A stretch of DNA of 64,000 nucleotides from NCBI RefSeq assembly GCF_029675105.1, contig NZ_JAQQFV010000005.1, forward strand, positions 434,001 through 498,000, read 5' to 3'. The stretch is from Nocardia anocheti. Its GTDB lineage: Bacteria > Actinomycetota > Actinomycetes > Mycobacteriales > Mycobacteriaceae. Shown here in pieces: positions 43,039 through 51,900 of this stretch. The notes under the pieces were generated by a model. The model was not told where the DNA came from. It saw only the letters and a list, made by a program, of their open reading frames with translations, and ran no database searches. The stretch's first letter is position 1. The number at the start of each line of letters is the position of its first letter. The translations under genes were made by a program, and so were the position numbers.

Positions 43039-43683
43039 GTGAGCGAGGCCGTGGGCGCCGAGGACGCAGGGGACGGGCAGGGCGGCAGGCCCGCGCCGAA
43101 GAGCTCGCGTGGTCTGCGGACCAGGGCCGCGCTGGTCACCGCGGCGCGTGAGGTCTTCGAGCGCGACGGTTTCCTCGATGCCAGGACCAGCGATATCGCC
43201 AAGGCCGCCGGGGTCGCGTCGGGCTCGTTCTACACCTACTTCGACGGCAAGGACGAGATCTTCGCCGAGGTGGTCCGGCAGCTGCGTGAGGAGATGTTGC
43301 ATCCGCACGTGCGTGAGCGCACCGGGGTGGATGATCCGCGCGAACTCATCGCCGCGGCCAATACCGAATACCTGCGGTCCTATCGTCGCCACGCGCGGCT
43401 GATGGCGGTGCTCGAGCAGGTCTCGCAGGTGGACGAGACCTTCCGCGCGCTGCGCTACGAGCGCGGGTCGGCGCTGATCGAGCGCAACGCGGCGATGATC
43501 CGGGACCTGCAGCGGCTCGGGCGCGTCGACGCCGAACTGGATGCCAGGGCGACGGCGCTGTCGCTGTCGGCGATGGTCAGCCGGACCGCGTATCTGGTGT
43601 TCGTCGGCGGTGAGCAGGTGCCGTTCGACACGCTGGTGGAGACGTTGAACCGGTTGTGGTTCAACGCCCTCCGCCTCACCTGA
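43039..43683 (+). CDS. TetR-family transcriptional regulator
   Basis: This 214-residue protein has an N-terminal HTH (ARTSDIAKAAGVASGSFYTYFDGKDEIFAEVV) preceded by an acidic/glycine-rich tail, followed by a helical ligand domain. GTG 43039 is the annotated start; the tail suggests a later start (near the LRTRAALVTAAREVF region) is also possible. It may regulate the DUF1304 gene just upstream. It ends one base before the convergent permease-type gene. Confidence 0.85.
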   Translation: MSEAVGAEDAGDGQGGRPAPKSSRGLRTRAALVTAAREVFERDGFLDARTSDIAKAAGVASGSFYTYFDGKDEIFAEVVRQLREEMLHPHVRERTGVDDPRELIAAANTEYLRSYRRHARLMAVLEQVSQVDETFRALRYERGSALIERNAAMIRDLQRLGRVDAELDARATALSLSAMVSRTAYLVFVGGEQVPFDTLVETLNRLWFNALRLT

Positions 43684-43684
43684 C

Positions 43685-45031
43685 TCACACGAACGCGAAC
43701 AGCGGCGGCACCGCGCAGACGACCGCTGCCGCCCAGATCCCGTACACCGGAAGGTAATCGGTCTGCCAGCGTTCGAGATCGGCGAAACCGCGCCGCCCCC
43801 GGACGAAACCGATGCCCAGCCGCACCGACCACACCAGGTTCACCAGCAGCACCACATTCATGCCGAGGGCCACCACTTTGTTGGGCGTCGAGCCGAATTC
43901 GGCGATCCGCGACAGCATGGCCGCCAGCATCACCACGTCCACGGCCAGCGCGCTGATCACCAGCACCAGCTGGACGCGGTCGAAGAGGCCGGGCGGGGTG
44001 AGCGGGTCGCGGGCCGAGATCGAGTAGAGCAGCAGACCCAGGACCAGGACGAGGATCAGGTCCATCAGGATCAGCAGGTCGCGGTCGACATCGATCACGT
44101 CGCGGGTGGTCGCGAACGCCACCAGCAGGGCCACCAGCATGACGATGGTCAGCGGGGTGAACACCCTGGTCAGCACGGGCGCGATGTTCTCCACCACGCT
44201 CTGCTTGGCCTCCACCAGCCAGGCCGCCACGACCATGGCGCCCGCCACGCCGAACGGCAGCACCCAGTTCTGGAAGATCGGCTCCACGTCGAGGTCGAGG
44301 GTGCTGAAAGCGCCCGCGGTCAGCCCCATCAGGACGCCGCCGCCGAGGGCGAGCAGGCTCAGATAGACCACCCATTCGCCGGTGAACCGGATGAAGTCCA
44401 TCCGGCGCCGTGCGCAGCGCCAGTCGCCGCCGACATAGGCGAGGCCGACGGCGAACCACAGGGCGATCGGGGTGTGGATGGCGGCGATGATCTCGGTCGC
44501 GCCGTCCTCCTCGAACGGGTACAGGTTCACTACCAGCGCCGCGAGCAGGAACGGAACCACCAGCAGCGCGGTGACTTTCGCGCTCACCTGACGCTTCCAC
44601 GCGAAATACCCCGCGAGGAACGGTAGGACGAGCAGGCTGACGTTCAGTCCGAGGTAGGGGCCGTCGAGGAAGGTGACGCCCGCCTTCAGCGCCAGCGCGG
44701 CGCCGACGGCGAGGCCGAGGACCACCGTCAGCTCCCGGTTGCTCTGGCGCTCATCGTCTTCGGTGGTGTCGGGCAGCAGGACGAGCTGTTTCCAGAGTCG
44801 CTCGGAGTGCTCGCGGGCGAACTCCCGCGAGATCGCGTCGACGGCGCCCATCCGTTTCACCGCGACCAGGAAGGCTTCATCGTCGGCCAAGCCCGCCTCG
44901 CGCAGGGTCGAGATGCGTTCGCGCAGATGGTCTTCCATCTCGTCGACATCGGCGACCGAGATCGCGCGGTGGCGCTGGACATAGCCGCGCCACTGGTCGA
45001 TGTGGGCCTGCAGCTGTGCGTCGGTGCTCAT
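43685..45031 (-). CDS. HAAS-type (permease prefix) multi-pass membrane protein
   Basis: This 448-residue protein has an N-terminal ~90-residue HAAS/permease-prefix domain (HIDQWRGYVQRHRAISVADVDEMEDHLRERISTLREAGLADDEAFLVAVKRMG), then about ten membrane helices with short loops. HAAS domains are coupled with PadR regulators and permeases, and this gene follows a PadR gene: the PadR TGA and this ATG share one base (TGATG). ATG 45031 is therefore the most likely start; a longer form from 45040 is possible. No transport signature is visible. Confidence 0.8.
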   Translation of the reverse strand: MSTDAQLQAHIDQWRGYVQRHRAISVADVDEMEDHLRERISTLREAGLADDEAFLVAVKRMGAVDAISREFAREHSERLWKQLVLLPDTTEDDERQSNRELTVVLGLAVGAALALKAGVTFLDGPYLGLNVSLLVLPFLAGYFAWKRQVSAKVTALLVVPFLLAALVVNLYPFEEDGATEIIAAIHTPIALWFAVGLAYVGGDWRCARRRMDFIRFTGEWVVYLSLLALGGGVLMGLTAGAFSTLDLDVEPIFQNWVLPFGVAGAMVVAAWLVEAKQSVVENIAPVLTRVFTPLTIVMLVALLVAFATTRDVIDVDRDLLILMDLILVLVLGLLLYSISARDPLTPPGLFDRVQLVLVISALAVDVVMLAAMLSRIAEFGSTPNKVVALGMNVVLLVNLVWSVRLGIGFVRGRRGFADLERWQTDYLPVYGIWAAAVVCAVPPLFAFV

Positions 45032-45393
45032 CACGCCCATCCCTTCGCGGTCGTCGGCGGGCGCGTGGCGTCGCGCCAGACCTGTTCGAGTGCCTCGGCG
45101 ACCACCTGCCACTGCGCCTGTCGTTCGGCGAGCGCGGCGCGGCCCGCCTCGGTGATCAGGTAGTGCTTGCGGCGGCGGCCGCTGTCGGCGGTGCGCCAGG
45201 CCGAGGACACGTAGCCGAGTCGCTCGAGGCGGTGCAGCAGGGGATAGAGCATGCCGTCGGTCCACTGCATCCGGCCGTGCGAGAGCGTGGTGACCTGCTC
45301 GAGGATGGCGTAACCGTAGGACTCGCCGTCGGCCAGAATGCCCAGCACGAGGGGGGTGGCCGAGGCCGCCACCAGGTCTTTGTCGATGCGCAT
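45031..45393 (-). CDS. PadR-family transcriptional regulator
   Basis: This 120-residue winged-helix protein has the PadR pattern VLGILADGESYGYAILEQV ... MLYPLLHRLERLGYVSSAWR ... RRKHYLITEAGRAAL. It is the first gene of an operon with the HAAS membrane protein. Two ACCTA-N7-TAGGT palindromes 12-49 bases upstream (45405-45442) are likely its own operators. The ATG is at 45393. Confidence 0.9.
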   Translation of the reverse strand: MRIDKDLVAASATPLVLGILADGESYGYAILEQVTTLSHGRMQWTDGMLYPLLHRLERLGYVSSAWRTADSGRRRKHYLITEAGRAALAERQAQWQVVAEALEQVWRDATRPPTTAKGWA

Positions 45394-45404
45394 CGGGCTC
45401 CTAT

Positions 45405-45442
45405 ACCTAGAACTGCTAGGTCATAACCTAACAGATCTAGGT
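45405..45442. promoter_or_regulatory. Tandem palindromic operators of the padR-HAAS operon
   Basis: ACCTAGAACTGCTAGGT (45405-45421) and ACCTAACAGATCTAGGT (45426-45442) both fit ACCTA-N7-TAGGT, with centres 21 bp apart (two helical turns, same face). They lie directly upstream of the PadR gene and probably mediate autoregulation. Confidence 0.72.
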
Positions 45443-45575
45443 ATGGATTCCCGGGGGGTGCGGATTTCGCACCCTAGGGTGATAATTCGGCCGGATCGCC
45501 TAACGGGTCCTCGGAGGGTCCCGATGTTGCCTTCGTACGCGCAATCGCGCACTGGGGACTCGGAATCGAGGAAAC

Positions 45576-46253
45576 ATGAACAAGGCAGTTCGGATGAGTG
45601 CGCTGGTCGCGATCGCCGCGGGGTTGGTCGCGGGCTGCACCGACAGTGACGGGGTGGTGACCCTGCCGTCGACCTCCCGCGCGACGACCTCCGCGCCCGC
45701 CCCGTCCGGTGACGCGGCTGCGACCACGGCCCCCGGCGTGACACCCGCGCCCGACGGCGACCCCGCGGTGACGCCCGCGCCCGGCGGTGGCGCGCCCGCG
45801 GTCACACCCGCGCCGGGCGGGTCCGAGGTGCCCGCCGACGACATCGGCGGGCCCGGCCGCTGCATCGATCCGGCCTCGACCGGCGTGCGGGACGCGGTCG
45901 CCGGACTCGGTGGCGGCTGGGTCGCCACGCAGGCCGCTACCGATGTGCCGGGGGACTGCGGTCAACTGCTCTGGGTCCGCGCGGTGGGCGGCAACTCGGC
46001 GGGCGCGCCGATCCACATCCTGTTCTTCCACGACGGAACCTACTTGGGCACGGCCACTTCCGAGCCGTACGCGTTCACGTCGGTGAGCGGGTCGAACGGC
46101 AACGCGGTGAGCGTCGACTACAAGTGGCTGGTGGCCGACGAACCGTTCGCGGCGCCGCAGGGCGGTCCGGCCACCATCACCTACACCTGGACCGGGTCCG
46201 GTGTGGTGATGAGCGACCCGCTACCGCCGGAGGTCACCCAGCCGCACCGCTGA
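45576..46253 (+). CDS. Secreted lipoprotein (LppP/LprE-like) with VTPAPG repeats
   Basis: This 225-residue protein has a lipobox GLVAGC (Cys21), so it is a lipid-anchored extracellular protein. After a Thr/Ala/Pro-rich linker with three imperfect VTPAP(D/G)G repeats (about residues 53-82), a globular domain with a cysteine pair begins at CIDPASTGVRDAVAGLGGGW. It ends FAAPQGGPATITYTWTG, as in actinobacterial LppP/LprE-type lipoproteins. Function unknown. Intervening DNA up to the PadR operators contains no gene. Confidence 0.78.
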   Translation: MNKAVRMSALVAIAAGLVAGCTDSDGVVTLPSTSRATTSAPAPSGDAAATTAPGVTPAPDGDPAVTPAPGGGAPAVTPAPGGSEVPADDIGGPGRCIDPASTGVRDAVAGLGGGWVATQAATDVPGDCGQLLWVRAVGGNSAGAPIHILFFHDGTYLGTATSEPYAFTSVSGSNGNAVSVDYKWLVADEPFAAPQGGPATITYTWTGSGVVMSDPLPPEVTQPHR

Positions 46254-46256
46254 GTG

Positions 46257-47399
46257 TCAGGCCGCGGTCCGGTCCGGGTGCAGCACCAGCACGGTGATCT
46301 CGCTGGGCGCGAAGACCCGCAGTTGCGGACCCCAGAAGCCGGTGCCGCGGCTGGTGTAGAGCTGGGTGTGGTTCGCGTGCCTGCTCAGCCCGGCCACGAC
46401 CGGCTGATCGAGGCGGACCAGATAGTGGAACGGCCAGATCTGCCCGCCGTGGGTGTGTCCGGAGATCTGCAGCGCGACCCCCGCCGCCGCGCTGTCGGTG
46501 ATCTGCTTGGGCTGATGGGCCAGCAGCACCACGGGCAGTTCCGGATCGGCACCGGCCAGCGCGGCGGGCAGATCGGGGCCGTGACCGGGCAGGCCGACGC
46601 CGGTCGGGTCGTCGATACCGGCGATCACCAGGCGCGCGCCGTGGTGGGCCAGGGTGCGGTGTTCGTTGTGCAGGGGCTGCCAGCCGAGACCGGCCATGTG
46701 GTCGATCCAGCCCTGCGCGTCGCCGAAGTACTCGTGGTTGCCGGTGATGTAGAAGCGGCCCAGCGGGGCGTCGACCTTGGCCAGCGGATCGACCTGGGCG
46801 CGGCGCTTCTCGACCGAGCCGTCGGCCAGGTCACCCGCGTGGCAGGCGATATCCGGGCGCTGCGCGTTGACCACCTCGACCACCCGTTCCGACCAGCCGC
46901 GCCGGTCCAGCGCGGCGAAGTGGGTGTCGGTGACGACCACGACGCGCAGGCCGTCCAGCTGCTCGTCCAGGCCACGCAGGGCGACGTCGACCGTGCGCAC
47001 CCGCGGCACCCGCCGCGCCTCGTACACGCCCCACGCGATCAGTGCCGCCGAGATCGTCAGCACCCCGGTCGCCACGATGCGCGCGGCGAGCGCTCCGTCG
47101 ACCCCGGCGATCGCCAGCGCGCCCCGCGCGAGCAGGCCGAACACCGACCACGCCAACACCACCCACAGCACGCCGAGCAGGGTGTCGCCCACGATCACCG
47201 CGGGGTCGGACTGCGCGGGCCCGTGGCCGAGGAACATCCCGGCGGGCAGGGCGAGGAACCCGAGCACGGCCAGCGCGGTGCCGGTCCAGAACAGGGGACC
47301 GGTGCCGCCGGTGGGCGCGGCGACCAGGGTCCACCACGGCAGTGCGAACAGCACCGCCGGGACCAGCAGGAACATCAACAGGCGTACGGCGAGCTTCAC
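46257..47399 (-). CDS. Membrane-anchored metallophosphoesterase
   Basis: This 380-residue protein has four predicted membrane helices in its first ~130 residues (LAVRLLMFLLVPAVLFALPWW ...) and then a calcineurin-like phosphoesterase domain: VVVTDTHFAALDRRG (GDxH variant DTH), CHAGDLADGSVEKR, ITGNHEYFG (GNHE), VLLAHQP and ISGHTHGGQIWPFHY (GHTH). This is the YkuE/YaeI type, some members of which hydrolyse UDP-diacylglucosamine or membrane lipids. GTG 47399 is chosen since it precedes the first helix. It converges on the lipoprotein gene with a 3-base gap. Confidence 0.85.
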   Translation of the reverse strand: MKLAVRLLMFLLVPAVLFALPWWTLVAAPTGGTGPLFWTGTALAVLGFLALPAGMFLGHGPAQSDPAVIVGDTLLGVLWVVLAWSVFGLLARGALAIAGVDGALAARIVATGVLTISAALIAWGVYEARRVPRVRTVDVALRGLDEQLDGLRVVVVTDTHFAALDRRGWSERVVEVVNAQRPDIACHAGDLADGSVEKRRAQVDPLAKVDAPLGRFYITGNHEYFGDAQGWIDHMAGLGWQPLHNEHRTLAHHGARLVIAGIDDPTGVGLPGHGPDLPAALAGADPELPVVLLAHQPKQITDSAAAGVALQISGHTHGGQIWPFHYLVRLDQPVVAGLSRHANHTQLYTSRGTGFWGPQLRVFAPSEITVLVLHPDRTAA

Positions 47400-47664
47400 G
47401 GAGGTCCGTCCTTGGCAGGGCCGCCGGGGGCGCGGCCACGATCGACCATCCAGCGTAGCGTCCGCCGACGCGGGGCCGGTCGGCGAGAACGCGCAGGCAG
47501 CGCAGGTGGCGCGAAGCGGATTGCCCCGCATCGCAATTCGATGTGCCCCCGGCTTCGGGGGCGCGCTATGCTGCCCGGCAGGATCCGTGGCGCAGGTCGT
47601 GCGCGTACGGCGGGTCGCGTGGGGAAGCGGCGAGGCCGCGTGAACGAAAGGTCTGATCAGCATC

Positions 47665-48831
47665 ATGCGTGGCGTAATTCGGGGAGGCGCGCAGGAGCGC
47701 CGGGACAGATCGGGCCTGGTCCGGCGGACTCTGGTCGGGGCGACGGTGGCCGCGCTGCTGCCGTGGGGCCTGGTGGCCGCGCCCGCCTCGGCCGACGCCG
47801 ATCCCTCGGCGATCGACTTCCCGGTCGACTCGTCGATGGGCACCATCAACACCCGCATCATCCGCGCCGCCGACGGCAACACCGACCGGGTGGTCTACCT
47901 GCTCGACGGCGAACGCGCCGAGAACGACCTCAACGGCTGGGAGAAGCACACCTCCATCCCGGCGCAGATGGCCAAGTTCAACATCAATGTGGTGATGCCG
48001 GTCGGTGGCCAGTCCAGCTTCTACGCTGACTGGGACCAGCCGAGCAGCTTCAACGGCGTCAACCCCGACGGATCGATGCTGCCCAGTGCCGACTCCGGTT
48101 CGGCCATCGGCGGCTGGGAGGACACCCAGGGCAAGACCAACACCTATCGGTGGGAGACCTTCATCACCGAGACCCTGCCCGACGCGCTGAAGTCGCGGCT
48201 GGGTTTCAGCGACACCCGCAACGGCGTGGTCGGGCTGTCCAGCGGTGGCAGTGCCGCGCTGCTGATGGCGGCCTACCACCCCGAGCAGTTCACCTACGCC
48301 GGATCGCTGTCGGGCTACCTGCACATGTCGATGCCGGGTATGCGCGAGGCGCTGGCCGGGGCGATGATCGCCAGCGGCGGCTACAACATCGAGTCGATGG
48401 CGCCCGCCGGGAGCGAGAAGTGGAAGCGGATGGACCCCTACGGGTTCGCCGAGAAGCTCATCGCCAACAACACCCGCCTCTACATCTCGGCCGGTAGCGC
48501 CAAGCCCGCCGACCAGGACCTGTCCTCGATCGACGCGATCACCCAGGGCATGCCGCTCGAGGCCATCGCGCTGGCCAATACGCGGTCGTTCGAAAAGCGG
48601 CTCACGGCACTGGAATACACCAATGTCAGCTACGACTTCCCCGACATCGGTATCCACAACTGGGGTACCTGGGAGCAGGTCGCGATCCGGTTGATGCCGG
48701 ACATGGCGCGCAATATCGGCAAGCCGCTGCCCGCGGGCGCCCCGCCCGCCGGTGGGGAGCCGCCGGTGGGTGCGCCGCCCGGGGGTGGACCCGAGGGTGG
48801 TCAGCCGCCTGCGGGTGAGCCGCCGAAGTAG
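47665..48831 (+). CDS. Antigen 85-type mycolyltransferase / esterase
   Basis: This 388-residue secreted alpha/beta-hydrolase has a signal peptide ending APASA and a mature domain of Ag85 type: INVVMPVGGQSSFYADWDQP (GGxxSFYxDW), nucleophile loop GLSSGGSAALLMAAYHP with Ser192, and catalytic His in DIGIHNWGTWEQ. Ag85 proteins transfer mycolic acids between trehalose monomycolates and arabinogalactan, so this implies a mycolate cell wall. The C-terminal ~30 residues are a Pro/Gly repeat tail (GAPPAGGEPPVGAPP) not present in classical Ag85. The ATG follows a GAAAGG site. The 265-base upstream region has no gene. Confidence 0.87.
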   Translation: MRGVIRGGAQERRDRSGLVRRTLVGATVAALLPWGLVAAPASADADPSAIDFPVDSSMGTINTRIIRAADGNTDRVVYLLDGERAENDLNGWEKHTSIPAQMAKFNINVVMPVGGQSSFYADWDQPSSFNGVNPDGSMLPSADSGSAIGGWEDTQGKTNTYRWETFITETLPDALKSRLGFSDTRNGVVGLSSGGSAALLMAAYHPEQFTYAGSLSGYLHMSMPGMREALAGAMIASGGYNIESMAPAGSEKWKRMDPYGFAEKLIANNTRLYISAGSAKPADQDLSSIDAITQGMPLEAIALANTRSFEKRLTALEYTNVSYDFPDIGIHNWGTWEQVAIRLMPDMARNIGKPLPAGAPPAGGEPPVGAPPGGGPEGGQPPAGEPPK

Positions 48832-48845
48832 TTTCTCGGACAACG

Positions 48846-48877
48846 AAACCGCCGCTCCGATTCGGGGCGGCGGTTTT
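48846..48877. terminator. Bidirectional terminator between Ag85-type and Emb genes
   Basis: AAACCGCCGCTCC/GGGGCGGCGGTTT forms a 13-bp stem with one G-U pair and a GATTC loop region, flanked by A-rich and T-rich sequence (TTTT at 48874-48877). It lies between convergent genes and can terminate both. Confidence 0.8.
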
Positions 48878-48979
48878 CGCTTTCCTCGGGCTGGGCGGAA
48901 CTTCTGCGGTTGGTGCGGAAGCCTCTACGTGCGGTGCGGAAGCCGCCGTCGACTCGCGGTGGCGGCCTCCGTCGTCCGG

Positions 48980-51900
48980 TCAGCTGGTTCGTATAGGACC
49001 GGGAGTCGTCCAGCCCCAGCGGGTTTCGGTGTGGACATCGATGTCCGCCGGGGGTGCGGCGACGTAGCGGGTGAGGCGTTGGAGTTCGCCCCAGTCGCGG
49101 GTCCAGTCCTCGGCGAGGTAGGCCGGGATGGTGGCTGATCGCGTGAGCATGCCGGTCCAGCCGAGGGGGCCGCCGCCGGTGTCGCCCTGCCAGGTCTCCG
49201 AGACCTGGGCATTGAGCTTGTCCGGCAGGATGCGCCAGATCGGGAGTTCGGCGACGCCGTCGCGGTGGTCGAACGGGCGCTGGCACGGGAAGGCCAGTCC
49301 CACATGCCAATCCGCGAGGACCGGGTCTTTGTCGCCGACCATGGTGTTGAGCGTCGCGAGCTTGGGCAGGCGTGGTGGGGTGAGGGCCAGCCAGCGCATC
49401 GGATCGGGCTCGCCTGATTCCGTCACGAGCCGAACCGCCGTGGTGCCCTGCGGAATCCGATCCAGGTCGATCGGTAGGTTCCGCCAGCCCGGAGCTCCGC
49501 CCACCGACGGCGGCGCGAGATCGCCCAGCGCGGTGACGGTGCCGTCCTCGGCCCGACTCGCGAACTCGACCCGAAGCTTCTGCCCCGGCATGGGCGCACC
49601 ATCCGGCCCCGCCCCCTCGATGTGCCCGGCGACGGTGAGAATCAGGACCCGGTAGGCGGGATCGCGCTGTGCGGCAGCGAGATCCAGGCGGTACCACTGG
49701 GTGGTCAGCTTCGTCTGCTGCGGTGCGCCGGTCGAATAGCTGCCCAGGACCGGGGTGCGTTCCGGCGCGAGCCCGAACGGGAGTGCGACGGTGCTGCTGT
49801 TGACACCGGTCACGGCCGGACCTCCGGCGCCAGGCGCGGGTCCGGTACCGCCCGGGGGCGCGCCGCTTCCGCCTGGCGGCGCACCGGCTGGGCCGCCCGG
49901 AGCCGTGCTGCCGGGAGCGCCCTGTGCCGCGCCGCCACTTCCGCCGGGGCCGTTCGGGGCAGAACCGGTGGGGCCGCCTGGTGTGTTTCCGGCGGGGGCG
50001 GGGCCGGAACCCGAAGGGGGTGCGGAGGATTGGCCGGGGCCGGGGTCGGGCATGAGGCTGCCGACTCCGTTGGGGGTGAAGCCGGTGTTCTCGGCGGTGA
50101 GGCCGTCGGCGATGGTGCCGGTGTAGGGGGTGAGGAGGGAGTCGGCGGTGTTGGTTTCGACCAGGACGTCGTCGGCCATGGCGCACCGGTCGCCGGTGAG
50201 GGTGCGCAGGTTCGACAGGCCGACCGAGTAGGCGGGAAATTGCGAGATCATCGCGGTGGCGAGGGACCCCACTTCGAACAGCACCATCGCCGCTGCGGCG
50301 AGAGTGAGGGCGGTGATCGTCGGTGGCCGGGAGGACAGTGCGCGGCCAGGGGTGTCGCGACGGTCTCCCGACCCCGACCCCGAGCTCGTGGTGGCCGTCG
50401 ACGTGGGGGCAGCAGTGTCTGTGCTCGCCGGATCGTCGGGTGGAGGCGGATCGGCGAGCGCGGACGGGGTGCGCGCGACGTGCTCGGGGGTGCGGTAGTA
50501 CTGCCAGAGGGCGTAGGCGGCTGCCGCGCCGGAGGCGATGAGGAAGAGGGAGGACACCGCGACGCCCGCGAGAGTGGGAGCGCGGTCGGGCCAGGGGACG
50601 CCGTAGCCGGAGACGTACCACCAGCCGTTGGAGCCGGTGAAGGTCACCGCGAGCAGGAAGAGGATTCCGGCGGTGAAGAGGGTGCGGAGGTAGGGGGCTC
50701 GGATGATATTGCGGCTCAACGTGACAGCGGTGACCGCCGCGAGCGGCCCGGCCAGCCCGGCGTAGACGCCGAAGTGGTGGGTCCACTTGGTGGGGGTGAG
50801 CATCATCAGCAGCAGGGCCAGCACGATGACCGCGAGCAGTCGGCCGACGGGTCCGCGTGCGGTGCCGGGAATGCGCCCGCCGCGCCGGACGGCGACGAGG
50901 ATGCCGACCACGAGACAGCCGAGCATGGCGAGGATGCCGAATCGGCGGGCCAGCGAACCATCTGGGTTGACCGACAGGAGCGAATCCCAGCGGGTCCGTT
51001 CCTCGAACCAGGCCATATCGGGTCCGACGAGTTGCCGTACGCGGGTGGCCTCCAGCACCGTCGCCAGCGTCTGATCGGCGAAGACGACCACGAGCACCAG
51101 CGTGCCCGCCGCCGCGATGGGCGCGAGCACCGCCGCATAGCGCAGGCGGGAACCGGAGCGGGCCCGGGCGATGATCGTGCGCAGGACCGGGCGTCCGCCG
51201 ACCAGCAGCGCGCCCACGCAGATCAGGCCGGTGGGGCCTGCGGCGAGGGAGAAGGCGGCGATGAGGACGGCGATCGCGGCGGGGAGCAGGCGGCGGGTGG
51301 CGATGGCCCGCTCCATCGAGCACCAGGTGAGCAGGGCGCCGACGGCGATGAGCGGTTCGGGACGCAGACCGTTGTTGTAGGGCAGCCAGATCGTGAGGAA
51401 GACCAGGGCGGCGGTCCAGCGGGCCGTGCGGTTCGCGGCGATGCTGGAACCCAGGCGCGGCAGCACTTCTCGGCTGAGCAATAGCCAGCACACCAGTCCG
51501 GCCAACAGGGCGGGTAGCCGCATCCACAGACCCGCGTCGCTGATCCGGGTCATCCAGGCCAGCACCTCGTACGGCCAACCGAAGGGCGCCTCGGCGACCT
51601 GGAACCAGCGGTAGTAGTTGGCGGTGTACCCGGCCTCGCGCGCGGAGCGGGCCATGGTGAGGATGTAGCCGTCGTCGGAACTGTTGGCGCCGATCACATG
51701 CCAGAGCACCAGCGTGCCCGCCACCACCGCGTCGAGTCCGGTGCACCGCCACCACCGGGCGGGCAGCACCCGTCGGGAACGTCGTCCGTCGCGGAGGTCA
51801 CCGCGATGCAGGCAGATCAGCGCGATCAGCGTGCACAGCAGGGCGCCGAGGATCGCCGCGAGTTTCGCCGCGCTCGGACTCGACGAGAACCGCGCGTCGA

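Noticed and set aside
48801..51755. Long minus-strand frame overlapping emb
   Set aside because: It is a different frame from emb; the emb protein has clear domains, this one is Arg/Pro-rich noise.
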